This document shows positions 8,362-16,680 of a DNA stretch of 38,062 nt, piece by piece (the stretch's first letter is position 1; every line of letters begins with the position of its first letter). The stretch comes from Planctomycetota bacterium. Its GTDB lineage: Bacteria > Planctomycetota > UBA1135 > GCA-002686595. The stretch spans positions 1-38,062 of the forward strand of contig JAJDET010000016.1 in assembly GCA_029259655.1 (NCBI GenBank). The letters run 5' to 3'. The position numbers and the translations under genes are program-made. The notes under the pieces are model-generated. The model worked only from the letters and a program-made list of their open reading frames with translations. It did not search any database and had not been told where the DNA came from.

Positions 8362-9648
8362 TCAGTCTCGCGCGCTCAACCGTGCGAACGCTCTGGCCAA
8401 CGGCTCCACCAGCACGAGCTGCCCCTTCGTGTTCCAGTGCGTGTCGGCCGAGAGGTATCCGAGCGTCCCCTCCGCCGCTTGCGCTTCGAGGTACGGCGTC
8501 GCGGACAGGAGGGGGATCCCTGCCTCCTCGCAGAACTCGAACAGGAGATTCTCGAGGCTCCCTCGATTCGCCAGGGCGGCGGCGAGCGCAACCTCCGGAT
8601 CGATCCCGATCGATTCGTCGAGGCCGAAGGTCGCCATGGCCATCAGCGCGTCGTGGTCCTGCTCGACGTGCTGAAGCAGTGCCTGCGCCTTCGAGGGAAC
8701 GTAGACGAGTATCAGATCCGCCCCCGCGCGCCTGGTGACCGATCGGACCGCTCGGATCGCCTCCAGGGAGGGAGCCATTCCCGGAGAATGACGCCACGAC
8801 GACTCGTCGCGTACGAGCGCCTGCAGATGGCCCGGTGCGAACCACAGCGGGAGGTCGGAATCGGCGCCGGTGCGAAGGTGGACGGGCTCGACGTGCGCCG
8901 CGTGGTGGAGGACCGGCATGCGGAAGGTGAGCTGTCCGAAGTCCGAGTGTTCGACGCCGAAGAGCAACGAATCGATCCACCCGAGCACCCGGCTCCGGGG
9001 GAGCGCTCGGTATCCGGGCATGTCGGAGAACGTGCGGACGCCGAGCTGCCGGGCGCGCAAGGTCTCCTCGGCGTCGCCGATGCTGTTCCCCCCGAAGAAG
9101 AGCCACACGACGAATCGAGGCCGGAGCGGGAGTCCGTAGCGCTCGAGCAACCACGCCTCGCGCAGAGGTCCGATCCCGGGGACACCGAGGTTGTAGACGG
9201 CGAGCCCGGTCGTGCGTTCGAGCTCACGACAGAGACCGGGCGGGGAAGTCACGCCCGCGGCCAGCGCGAAGGAGTCCCCCATCACGACGACGTCCGCCGC
9301 GTCGAGCGCACGTTCGTTGGGGAAGCCGAGCACGTCGATCGGCAACTTGATTCGGGGGAAGCGCTCGGGATCGGGGTTCGAGGCGGGATCCACGAGCCCG
9401 AAGGCCTCGACCAGATCGGCGGAGGGCAGACCGGCGTAGGGGCGCTGCGGGCCGGGCACGGGATAGCCCTCGATCGGAGTCGCCGAGAGCAGGCCCGGCT
9501 CGAAGAACTCGACCCCGCCTAGCGGGAAGCTCGCCCGGTACCACCCGGGCAGGAGCGCGGGGCGCGTTCGCACCACGAGCTCTCCGACGCCGAGCAGGCA
9601 CAGCGCGAGGGCGGCGTGGAGGACGAGGAACCGGCGGAGACCCTGCAC
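8362..9648 (-). CDS. SGNH/GDSL-type hydrolase with N-terminal membrane anchor (AlgJ/AlgX-like)
   Basis: About 428 residues from a GTG at 9648. The frame stays open to GTG 9849, but that extension is proline- and arginine-rich and overlaps the divergent gene, so the shorter start is preferred: it places a transmembrane helix (residues 7-26) at the N-terminus. The SGNH nucleophile block is VVMGDSF (Ser126). The oxyanion-type block is YNLGVPGIGP and the C-terminal catalytic block is DTHWN (Asp402, His404), the arrangement seen in AlgJ/AlgX O-acetyltransferase-like proteins. Such enzymes add or remove acetyl groups on cell-envelope polysaccharides. No MBOAT acetyl-transporter gene is nearby, so the direction of the reaction is unknown. 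Confidence 0.8.
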   Translation of the reverse strand: MQGLRRFLVLHAALALCLLGVGELVVRTRPALLPGWYRASFPLGGVEFFEPGLLSATPIEGYPVPGPQRPYAGLPSADLVEAFGLVDPASNPDPERFPRIKLPIDVLGFPNERALDAADVVVMGDSFALAAGVTSPPGLCRELERTTGLAVYNLGVPGIGPLREAWLLERYGLPLRPRFVVWLFFGGNSIGDAEETLRARQLGVRTFSDMPGYRALPRSRVLGWIDSLLFGVEHSDFGQLTFRMPVLHHAAHVEPVHLRTGADSDLPLWFAPGHLQALVRDESSWRHSPGMAPSLEAIRAVRSVTRRAGADLILVYVPSKAQALLQHVEQDHDALMAMATFGLDESIGIDPEVALAAALANRGSLENLLFEFCEEAGIPLLSATPYLEAQAAEGTLGYLSADTHWNTKGQLVLVEPLARAFARLSARD

Positions 9649-9800
9649 CTCGGTCTCATCGACCCCCGGCCCGCCCCGGACGAAGCCAACCGCCGGGTTC
9701 GGGGGGAGACGCAAGTCGTTCCCCGCGAAGGGCCTGGATGCGGCTCGAGCGGGAATTTGGTGTCGGTCGGGCCGGCCGGTCTGCGTTGGCCTTGGGCAGA

Positions 9801-9817
9801 GGGGGCCTCCGGCCCCC
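9801..9817 (+). promoter_or_regulatory. GC hairpin in the leader of the propeller lipoprotein gene
   Basis: GGGGGCC (9801-9807) and GGCCCCC (9811-9817) form a perfect 7-bp stem with a TCC loop, 18 bases before the start codon of the propeller lipoprotein gene. The likely ribosome site GGAG at 9823-9826 lies just after it. It may mark the 5' leader or affect translation. There is no T tract on the plus strand. Confidence 0.3.
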
Positions 9818-9835
9818 CCCCGCGGAGCCCTCCCC

Positions 9836-11881
9836 ATGATGATCCCCACCTACCGAAGCCTGCTCTCGGCCCTCGTCCTGACCCCCCTCGTCGCCTGCGG
9901 CGGCGGCAACCCCCTCCCCACGGCCCAGGTCGGTGTCCCGGCGTCCGGGACCGTGACCGACGCGAGCTCGATCACCGTCAGCGGCAAGACCGCGCCCGGC
10001 CCCGCGGCGATCGCGATGGTCCGGGTCGAGGGCGTCGACGCCACGACCACGGACGACTACACGACCTGGTCGGCAGAGGTGCCCCTGAATGAGGGACGAA
10101 ACAGCCTCGACATCGAGATCGAGGACGTGAACGGCGAGGTGTTCGACGACACGGCCGAGGTCGTGGTGCGACGCCGCCCGCTGTTCATCATCATGAGCGA
10201 CCTGGACATCGACGCGACGATGAAGCTCGGCTGGGCGCTCGACGGATACGACTACGCGCTCTACTCGTTCGACGTCACCGACGGCGAGGTGGACCTGATC
10301 ACCAGTGACGATCGTGGAACGGGCCCCCTGTTCGGACAGCCCACGACCATCGCCGCCGTGGCCGGCAGCGCGACGGTCTACGTCGCCGACACGCAGCTCG
10401 ACGTGATCTTCGAGGTCGAGACGCTCACAGGCGATCGGACGCCGATCCCCGTGACCGGCGACCCGATCGGGAACTTCATGTTCGACCTGGAGATCGACCC
10501 CGTGAGCGGCGTGCTCTACCTGGTGACGGGGAACGGGGTCTTCACGGTGGACCCCGTGTCCGGAGTCGCGAAGAACATCGCTCCGGACGGGGACGCCACG
10601 AACGGTCCCCTCCTCGAGAATCCGCGGGACGTCGCGATCGACCCGACGACCGGCGCGGTCTACGTCGCCACCCCGCTCGACATCCAGCAGGTCGACCCCT
10701 CGAGCGGGAAGCGCAAGGCCGTGTCCATGCCGCCCGCCGTGGGCAAGGGCCAGGCCTTCCTGCAGATCATCTCGCTGGACATCGACCCGAACACGGGGAC
10801 GCTCTACGTCATCGACAACCTCCTGGACGCGATGCTCGCGGTCGACCCAGATTCGGGGGATCGCACGGTGATCCGGCTACTCGAGCAGGGCATCGAACCC
10901 GCCGACTTCGTTCTCGACCCGGCGAACGAGGCGCTGCTCGTCTCCGACAACGAGAGCCGATCGATCCTGTCCTACGGCCTGGACGGAAGCGGCCCCCGGA
11001 TGCTCGTCACCAACAACGTCGGGCGCGGGCCCGCCCACGGCGAGCTGAGAGAGCTCGCCTTCGGTGCCAGCCGCTGTTTCGCCATCGACACGCGCAGATC
11101 CGCCCTCATGGAGATCGACACGCGGAACGGCAATCGAGCGGAGCTCTCCGGTGACCTCGTCGGAGGGGGTGATATCTTCAGCAGCGTCGAGGGGCTCGCG
11201 CTCGACATCGAGAACGGTCGCGCCTACGTCTCCGAGACCTCGAACGGCGTGATCACGGCGGTCGACCTCGCGACCGGCGACCGGACGACCGTCGCCGAGG
11301 GCGGCCAGGTGGACGGATTCGAGGACCCGGAGGACATCGCGCTGCTCCCGGACGGCCGGCTCGTCGTCATGGACGGCACGCGGGGGCTCTACCTGCTCGA
11401 CCCGTCGACGGGCGTGCAGCGCGTGCTCTCGATCACGGGCGACGGCCAGGGCGTCGACTTCCGCGAGAACCTGGGTCGGATGCGCCTCGACCTCGAGAAC
11501 GACCGTGTCCTCGTCTGCGATTACTCATCGACGCTGAGCGGCGTCAAGGCTGTAGGCCTCTCGTCGGGTACTCGAACGCCCCTCTTCGCGTTCGCTGGTG
11601 AGAACTACCCGGTCGACGCCCCCGGTCTCGCACTAGACGAGGCCCGTGGGCTGGCCTACTTCGGAGTGCGACAGATGCGCCAGATCTACGTCATCGATCT
11701 GGAACAAGGGGGTGCCACGCTCGTCGCCGCGCACAACCGGGAGCAGGGTCTCGAGCTCGACTCCCTGCTGTGCCTGGAACTGGACGCCGAGAACGGCCAG
11801 CTCTTGACCTACTCCCGGAGGCACGGCGCCCTCCTGGGCGTGAGCCTCGAGAGCGGCGACCGCGTGATCCTCTCCAAGTAG
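9836..11881 (+). CDS. Beta-propeller lipoprotein with N-terminal Ig-like domain
   Basis: A 681-residue lipoprotein. The signal ends at the lipobox LVAC with Cys21, followed by GGG, typical of surface lipoproteins. Residues about 30-115 form an Ig-like beta sandwich resembling glucodextranase domain B. The rest consists of repeated units with the pattern TGxLYVxDxxxxxIxxVDxxSGxR, such as YVSETSNGVITAVDLATGD and YVATPLDIQQVDPSSGKR. This is the style of NHL/YncE/SMP-30-like beta-propellers. These proteins are usually binding platforms; no catalytic residues stand out. Two ATGs are adjacent (9836 and 9839) and GGAG at 9823 serves either. The gene converges on the membrane-protein gene with only 18 bases between. 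Confidence 0.82.
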   Translation: MMIPTYRSLLSALVLTPLVACGGGNPLPTAQVGVPASGTVTDASSITVSGKTAPGPAAIAMVRVEGVDATTTDDYTTWSAEVPLNEGRNSLDIEIEDVNGEVFDDTAEVVVRRRPLFIIMSDLDIDATMKLGWALDGYDYALYSFDVTDGEVDLITSDDRGTGPLFGQPTTIAAVAGSATVYVADTQLDVIFEVETLTGDRTPIPVTGDPIGNFMFDLEIDPVSGVLYLVTGNGVFTVDPVSGVAKNIAPDGDATNGPLLENPRDVAIDPTTGAVYVATPLDIQQVDPSSGKRKAVSMPPAVGKGQAFLQIISLDIDPNTGTLYVIDNLLDAMLAVDPDSGDRTVIRLLEQGIEPADFVLDPANEALLVSDNESRSILSYGLDGSGPRMLVTNNVGRGPAHGELRELAFGASRCFAIDTRRSALMEIDTRNGNRAELSGDLVGGGDIFSSVEGLALDIENGRAYVSETSNGVITAVDLATGDRTTVAEGGQVDGFEDPEDIALLPDGRLVVMDGTRGLYLLDPSTGVQRVLSITGDGQGVDFRENLGRMRLDLENDRVLVCDYSSTLSGVKAVGLSSGTRTPLFAFAGENYPVDAPGLALDEARGLAYFGVRQMRQIYVIDLEQGGATLVAAHNREQGLELDSLLCLELDAENGQLLTYSRRHGALLGVSLESGDRVILSK

Positions 11882-11899
11882 AGCGGGGTCTCGGCCCTC

Positions 11900-12748
11900 T
11901 CAGTAGTCGTAGTACTCGTCGCCGGGCGCTTCGAACGCGAGCGCGGCTCGCGTCACGGCGGCGCCGACGAAGACGAGCGCGAGGACCACGCGCAGAACGG
12001 CGCGCCGCCGTCCTCCGAACCGCTGAAGCACGGTCAGCTCCGCGATCGCGGGCGCGAGGACGCCCGCACACAGAGAGAGCGCGTCGACGGCGGGGAGCTC
12101 GCTGTAGAAGTGCGCACACAGCCCGAGGCCGAACGAAGCGAGCACGGCCAGCACGGCCTCGCTCGATCCGAACACGGCGCGGGGGCGGATCCAGGAGAGC
12201 ACGACGAGCGCACCGAGCCCTGCGCAGACGAGCCCCACGGTCTGGGCGATCTTCGCGCTCCCCGTGAGGCCGGCGCAGATCGCGAGCCCGGTCGACGCGA
12301 CCAGCAGCACCAGGGGCACGGAAGGTCCTTCGGTGCGTCGAGCGAGGGACGCGGCGGACCACCCGACGAGACCGCCGAGGAGCGCGAGCCCCGTGAGCCA
12401 GGCCGCCGCCTCGGGGCCGTCCCAGCGGTACTCGATCGTTGCGCGCAGGACGAGCCCGATCATCGCGGCGCCGAGCACGCAGCGGGCAGGGACGGCCCAC
12501 GCCCGGAGCTTGCCGTTCAGGAAGAGCAGCACGCCGCCGACGGGGACGACCCAGGCCATCCAGTCGGTGGCGGCCAGGACTCGCGAGCCGAAGGGAAGCG
12601 GCGGAGCGCCGAGGAGCCCCGCGTGTCCGGCCGCGAACCCGAGCGCGAGGAACAGCGCTCCGAAGGAGAGGTCCCGCTCGTTCCCTCTCGCCGGGGCGAA
12701 CCGCGTCCCTATCCCGACGACGAGACCCGGGACCAGCACGCCCCACAC
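11900..12748 (-). CDS. Polytopic membrane protein, unknown function
   Basis: About 282 residues from GTG at 12748, just after the end of the YceI gene (12769), so translation is probably coupled. The frame stays open much further upstream, but that part is an arginine-rich antisense artefact of the YceI gene. The protein has about eight or nine hydrophobic helices separated by short loops, some arginine-rich, and ends in the acidic, tyrosine-rich tail GDEYYDY. No transporter or enzyme motif is visible. Pairing with YceI suggests a shared envelope role. In other bacteria yceI often neighbours a cytochrome b561-like gene, but I do not see the expected heme histidine pattern here. Confidence 0.65.
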   Translation of the reverse strand: MWGVLVPGLVVGIGTRFAPARGNERDLSFGALFLALGFAAGHAGLLGAPPLPFGSRVLAATDWMAWVVPVGGVLLFLNGKLRAWAVPARCVLGAAMIGLVLRATIEYRWDGPEAAAWLTGLALLGGLVGWSAASLARRTEGPSVPLVLLVASTGLAICAGLTGSAKIAQTVGLVCAGLGALVVLSWIRPRAVFGSSEAVLAVLASFGLGLCAHFYSELPAVDALSLCAGVLAPAIAELTVLQRFGGRRRAVLRVVLALVFVGAAVTRAALAFEAPGDEYYDY

Positions 12749-12768
12749 GAGCGCCGCCTGCTCGAGGC

Positions 12769-13374
12769 TCAGTTCTTGCCCGCCTCGATGCTGACGATCA
12801 GCTCGACGTCCGAACCGAGCGGTCCGCCGGCGCCGTAGCTGACGCCGTAGTCCGTCCGGTCGACGACGAAGGTCGAGTGGAAGCCGGCCACCAGGCCGCC
12901 GCGACCTTCCGCCGTTCCGATGTGCTCGACCTCGATCGTGATCGACTTCGTCACACCGTGCAGCGTGAGGTCGCCGGTGACGAGATACAGGCCGGGCGAC
13001 TCGGCCTCGACCTCCGTGCTCTCGAAGCGGATGACGGGGAACTGCTTGGCGTCGAAGAAGTCGGGGCTGCGCAGGTGCTGATCCAGCCGCTCGCTGCGCG
13101 TGTCGACGCTCTCGGCCGCGACCTCGACCGCGAGCGAGCACTTCGACGCATCCTCGGAGTCGAGCACGAAGGTGCCGGAGACCGTTCCGAAGCGCCCGTA
13201 GAAGTACGCGGCCCGGTTGTGCATCACCTTGAACAGGACGTTCGAGTGCACGGGGTCGACGGTGAAGGAGTCGGCCCGGGCCGAGGTCGCGAGGGGCGCC
13301 GGAGAGCTCGGCCCGAAGAAGCCGAGGAGCCCGAGGGAGCCGAGAGCGATGAGAATGCCGAGAGTGAGTCGCAT
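12769..13374 (-). CDS. YceI-family periplasmic lipid-binding protein
   Basis: A 201-residue exported protein. Residues 1-35 form a signal peptide with cleavage likely after SARA. The mature part shows the YceI lipocalin-like pattern: FTVDPVHSNVLFKV at the start, a central LRSPDFFDAKQFPVIRF block, then LTLHGVTK and FVVDRTDYGVSYG. YceI proteins bind isoprenoid or other long-chain lipids in a beta-barrel. The start is well supported by AGGGAGGA six bases upstream of the ATG. It is followed without a gap by the membrane-protein gene, giving a two-gene unit. Confidence 0.92.
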   Translation of the reverse strand: MRLTLGILIALGSLGLLGFFGPSSPAPLATSARADSFTVDPVHSNVLFKVMHNRAAYFYGRFGTVSGTFVLDSEDASKCSLAVEVAAESVDTRSERLDQHLRSPDFFDAKQFPVIRFESTEVEAESPGLYLVTGDLTLHGVTKSITIEVEHIGTAEGRGGLVAGFHSTFVVDRTDYGVSYGAGGPLGSDVELIVSIEAGKN

Positions 13375-13530
13375 GGGGATTCCTCCCTGGGTGAGGGAAG
13401 CGTTCGGTCGTTGCCGAGTCGAGGTTGAGCGCAGGGCGGCCGAGCAGAGTGACAGCGGCCGTTCCAGCCCGCAAGGGGTGGTCCGCCCCTACGCGAAGGC
13501 CTCGATTCCTGCGACTTCGACCTCGGTCGC

Positions 13531-13728
13531 CTACTCCTCGTCCGCGCCCAGGGCGAGGCGCAGGCGCGCTTCCAGGCTGTACTCGGTCGGATCGCGCTCG
13601 CCGGGCTCGCGCATCTCGCGCGGGACGCCCTGCCGATCGAGGAGCCGGTGGGCTCGCTCGAGCTCCAGCTCGGCCGCCTCGGCGCGCGCCTCCAGGCGGA
13701 GGAGCCTGCGGTCGTCGTCCGGCGTCAC
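13531..13728 (-). CDS. Small coiled-coil protein
   Basis: A 65-residue frame whose GTG start overlaps the TGA stop of the DUF2007-like gene (GTGA), a classic translational-coupling arrangement and the main reason to accept it. Residues 5-32 form a leucine- and glutamate-rich amphipathic helix (RRLLRLEARAEAAELELERA), followed by a polar linker and a short helix. There is no signal peptide or membrane segment. It probably works with the membrane protein it is coupled to, perhaps on its cytoplasmic face. The family is not recognised. Confidence 0.6.
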   Translation of the reverse strand: MTPDDDRRLLRLEARAEAAELELERAHRLLDRQGVPREMREPGERDPTEYSLEARLRLALGADEE

Positions 13729-14153
13729 GCGCCCGGGTCCTTTCGCGCGCGCGCCCGCTGGATCGCGCTGATCGTGAGCAGGATCGCGAACCAGAGCGGC
13801 AACAGGAAGAGCAGCACCCAGTGCGCGTTGCTCTGCAGACCTCCGATCAGCACGACGAGGACGCCGATCACCAGCACGAGCAGGGTCACGCCGATGAACT
13901 GCCTGCGCATCTGCCCCGTGAGGTCGGCGAGCTTCGTGGAGGACTCGCGATCCCAGTCCGCGAGGATCCGATGCGCCTCCTCTGCCTGCCCCTCGGGAAC
14001 CGCCACGCGAATGCGGTAGGTCCCGAACGACACCAGGAGGACGATCGCGTTCGGCTCGTCCAGGGCGAACGCCTCCACGCCACCGTCGGCGAGACGGTCC
14101 AGGACGGCGTCGACGGCTCCCGGCGACGACCTGTGGACGATCGTGTGGCTCAT
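13725..14153 (-). CDS. DUF2007-like domain protein with two transmembrane helices
   Basis: A 142-residue protein. The start at ATG 14153 is fixed by GGAGG seven bases upstream; the frame itself extends much further as an artefact. Residues 10-68 resemble the DUF2007 'putative signal-transducing' domain, with the pattern of a helix, GVEAFALDEPNA, a beta hairpin, IRVAVPEGQAEEAHRIL. Two hydrophobic helices (about 85-105 and 110-130) and a basic tail follow. DUF2007 proteins are small and their function is not settled. The downstream coiled-coil gene overlaps by four bases. Confidence 0.72.
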   Translation of the reverse strand: MSHTIVHRSSPGAVDAVLDRLADGGVEAFALDEPNAIVLLVSFGTYRIRVAVPEGQAEEAHRILADWDRESSTKLADLTGQMRRQFIGVTLLVLVIGVLVVLIGGLQSNAHWVLLFLLPLWFAILLTISAIQRARARKDPGA

Positions 14154-14255
14154 GGGCGGGCCTCCGCGAGAGCGCGCAGGCGAGAACGGTACATCATCCG
14201 GGAGGTGGCCGCGAGCGGGAGGCGACCGGCGCCGGCGACGGCTATCCTGGTGCCG

Positions 14256-16496
14256 ATGGCGCTGCGACTCGCGGGACCGACGGCGTGGCGTGCAGGCGCG
14301 CTCGCGGCACTCATCGTGCTCGGGTTCGGGGCGATCGCGACGATCGCCGTCCGCGACCCGCAGGTCCCGTTCCTCGACGGCCGCGGTCCGGGAGACTGGA
14401 TCGTCTATCCGGTGGTTACCAGCTCGGGGTTGCGGACGCCGTTCCCGCTGGTGGCTGTGTTCGAGCGCTCCTTCGAGTTGACCGGCGCGCCGCGCGACGC
14501 GGAGCTCTCGGCTCGCGGGTTCCGGAAGCTCTCCGTTCGGGTGAACGGAGTCGAGGTCCTGTCCACGGACGACGCCTCGTCGTGGAAGCGCTTCGCGACG
14601 GTCGACCTCGACGGCGCACTGCGCCCGGGGCGCAACACGATCCGGGCGGAGGTCGAGAACGGGATGGGCCCTCCGGCGCTCGCACTCGAGCTGCGCCACG
14701 GCGGAGGGATCGTCTCGTCCGACGCCGCCTGGACGACGTCCATGCTCGGCGCGGCGGAGAAGCCGGCGCGACTCGCATCGGCACCCCTCGAGTACGACCC
14801 CGACACACCCGACCCCGACGACGCGACCGTCGCCGGCGCGCTGCGGAAGAGCGCACCGCTCCTCCTCGGGTTCGCCCTCGCAGCGGCGGGCCTCGCGTTC
14901 GCGTTCGAACGCCTCGAGCGCTCGCGGCTCACGGCGAGGATGGAGGCGGCGACACTCGTCGGTCTGTCGGTGCTCGCCTGGGCGGCGCTCTACCTGCACA
15001 ACGCCCCGGGACTCCTCGAGGGCATCGGCTTCGACGCACAGGAACACCTCGACTACATCGCGCTCGTCCGTCACGGAACGCTGCCGCTCGGCGACCAGGG
15101 TTGGCAGATGTACCAGCCTCCGCTGTTCTATCTCGTCGCCGGCGGCCTTCTGGCCGTGACGGGACTCGAGGTCGAGGACGACGGCGCGAGCCTCCTGCTG
15201 CGCACACTGACCTTCGCGCTCGGGCTTGCGCAGGTCCTGCTCCTGTACATCGGTGTGCGCATCGCGCTCCCGGACACGCGACGGAGCTGGAGAGCGGCGT
15301 GGGTGTTCGCGACCTTCCTCCCTCTCCACCTGTACCTCTTCCACTACGTGAGCAACGAGGCCATGTGCGCCCCGCTCGCGACGCTGGCGGGGGTGCTCCT
15401 GCTCCGGATCCTGCGGCGCGAGACGGTCAGCGTCGGGAGCGCGGCCTGGCTCGGCGCCGCTCTCGGGGCAGCGGTGCTCGCGAAGGTGACGGCGATCCTG
15501 CTGGTTCCGCTCGCGGTGCTCGCACTCGTGTGGAAGTCGGTGCTCGAGAGACACGAGAGCCGGGGCACGGTCGTCCGCACCGTGTCCGCGTTGTGCGTCG
15601 CGTTCGTCCTCGTCTGCGGCTGGCACTACGGACGCGTGTGGGCGCACTTCGGGAGCCCGCTCGTCGGCAACTGGACTCCGGGTCTCGGCATTCCCTGGTG
15701 GCAGGACCCCGGCTACCGGACGGTCGAGCACTTCCTGCGCTTCGGGAGCGTCTTCACACAACCCTGGTTCGCCGGGTTCCACGGTGTTCCCGACGGGCTC
15801 TACTCGACCTTGTGGGGCGACGGGCTCGTGGGCGGGCTCGTCTCGGCGCGCCTCTCACCCTGGAACCTCGCCCTCATGGCGTCCGGCTACGTCCTCGCGC
15901 TCGTGCCCGCGCTCTTGCTCGCGATCGGGGCGGTGCGGGCGATCGCGCGCGTCGTGCGCTCCGCGGACCCGACCATGATGTACCTGATAGGCGTGACGTT
16001 CGCGCTGGTCGGCGCCCTGGTCTACATGATCCTGCTCGTTCCGACCTACGCGCAGGCCAAGGCGTTCTACGTCCAGGTCGTCATGTTGCCGCTCGCCGTG
16101 TTCGTCGGGCTCGGTGCCGACTGGGTCGCGCGCCGCGGCCGGGGAGTGCGCCTGACCTGCGCGGTCCTCCTCGGGGTCTGGGCCATCAACGCCTACGCCG
16201 CGGTCTGGACGCCGGGGGAAGGAGCGCCGCCCTTCCCCGAAGCGGACCTGCCGGGCTCCGTCGCTGCATGCGCAGAGGTCCAGTCGGACGACCCGCGCGT
16301 CCACGTGCACTGCGCGATGCTCCACAGGGCCGCCGGTGAGCCGGAGCGCGCCGTCGCGTCGATGCGCGAGGTCGTGCGCATCCGGCCCCTCGACCGATCC
16401 ACTCACGAAGCCCTGTCGCGCCTGTACGACGAGATGGGCAAGCGGGAGCGAGCGGCCTACCACCGCCGTATCGCGGAGTCCCTGGCCGAACCCTAG
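14256..16496 (+). CDS. GT-C family glycosyltransferase-like membrane protein (PMT/ArnT type) with TPR tail
   Basis: A 746-residue membrane protein. After an N-terminal helix (residues 11-32), residues about 45-165 form a non-membrane beta-rich domain resembling a galactose-binding sandwich. The membrane region starts near 200. The first large loop carries GFDAQEHLDYI (Asp260, Glu263), the acidic pair typical of GT-C enzymes that use lipid-linked sugars, and MYQPPLFYLV matches the PPLYY block of the PMT_2 family. About ten further membrane helices follow. The last 65 residues are two TPR-like helix pairs (EPERAVASMREVVRIRP). It probably glycosylates a lipid or protein outside the cytoplasm. 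A GTG six bases upstream (14250) is an alternative start. Confidence 0.85.
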   Translation: MALRLAGPTAWRAGALAALIVLGFGAIATIAVRDPQVPFLDGRGPGDWIVYPVVTSSGLRTPFPLVAVFERSFELTGAPRDAELSARGFRKLSVRVNGVEVLSTDDASSWKRFATVDLDGALRPGRNTIRAEVENGMGPPALALELRHGGGIVSSDAAWTTSMLGAAEKPARLASAPLEYDPDTPDPDDATVAGALRKSAPLLLGFALAAAGLAFAFERLERSRLTARMEAATLVGLSVLAWAALYLHNAPGLLEGIGFDAQEHLDYIALVRHGTLPLGDQGWQMYQPPLFYLVAGGLLAVTGLEVEDDGASLLLRTLTFALGLAQVLLLYIGVRIALPDTRRSWRAAWVFATFLPLHLYLFHYVSNEAMCAPLATLAGVLLLRILRRETVSVGSAAWLGAALGAAVLAKVTAILLVPLAVLALVWKSVLERHESRGTVVRTVSALCVAFVLVCGWHYGRVWAHFGSPLVGNWTPGLGIPWWQDPGYRTVEHFLRFGSVFTQPWFAGFHGVPDGLYSTLWGDGLVGGLVSARLSPWNLALMASGYVLALVPALLLAIGAVRAIARVVRSADPTMMYLIGVTFALVGALVYMILLVPTYAQAKAFYVQVVMLPLAVFVGLGADWVARRGRGVRLTCAVLLGVWAINAYAAVWTPGEGAPPFPEADLPGSVAACAEVQSDDPRVHVHCAMLHRAAGEPERAVASMREVVRIRPLDRSTHEALSRLYDEMGKRERAAYHRRIAESLAEP

Positions 16497-16533
16497 TGGA
16501 GTGAATCAGAGAGACGTGTCCGATATTCCGCGG

Positions 16534-16680
16534 CTAGAGGTCCGGCCGAAGAGCAGAACCTCGCCGAGGCCGAAGGCCGAGCCCGGCGCGGAGTCGCGCC
16601 GTAGCCGCCCGCAGGGCATCCTTGGCGCGCGCTGATGCGCGCCAAGTCACAACCGGCCGACTTGTCGGCCGTGTCCCTAG
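16534..16680. repeat. Dispersed palindromic intergenic repeat, copy 1 (with 40-base insert)
   Basis: Positions 16534-16600 match 34511-34577 over 67 bases with three differences, and 16641-16679 match 34575-34613 with four. Between the two halves this copy has 40 extra bases (16601-16640) bordered by short CGCGCC repeats. The insert builds a perfect 10-bp hairpin, CTTGGCGCGC (16621-16630) with GCGCGCCAAG (16637-16646). A second perfect stem pairs CGGCCGAC (16654-16661) with GTCGGCCG (16664-16671). The element fills the space between two converging genes and probably works as a bidirectional terminator. It may be a REP-like family. Confidence 0.75.

Noticed and set aside
9649..9849. N-terminal extension of the SGNH hydrolase to GTG 9849 or ATG 9837
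   Set aside because: The extension is proline/arginine-rich, overlaps the divergent gene and would bury the transmembrane helix; GTG 9648 is more plausible.
12749..13474. Extension of the membrane-protein frame upstream across the YceI gene
   Set aside because: That part is an out-of-frame shadow of YceI, which has a strong ribosome site and a clear family match.
13725..15782. 685-codon minus-strand frame
   Set aside because: Only the last 142 codons are real (the DUF2007-like gene). The rest is antisense to the GT-C glycosyltransferase and has no protein-like features.
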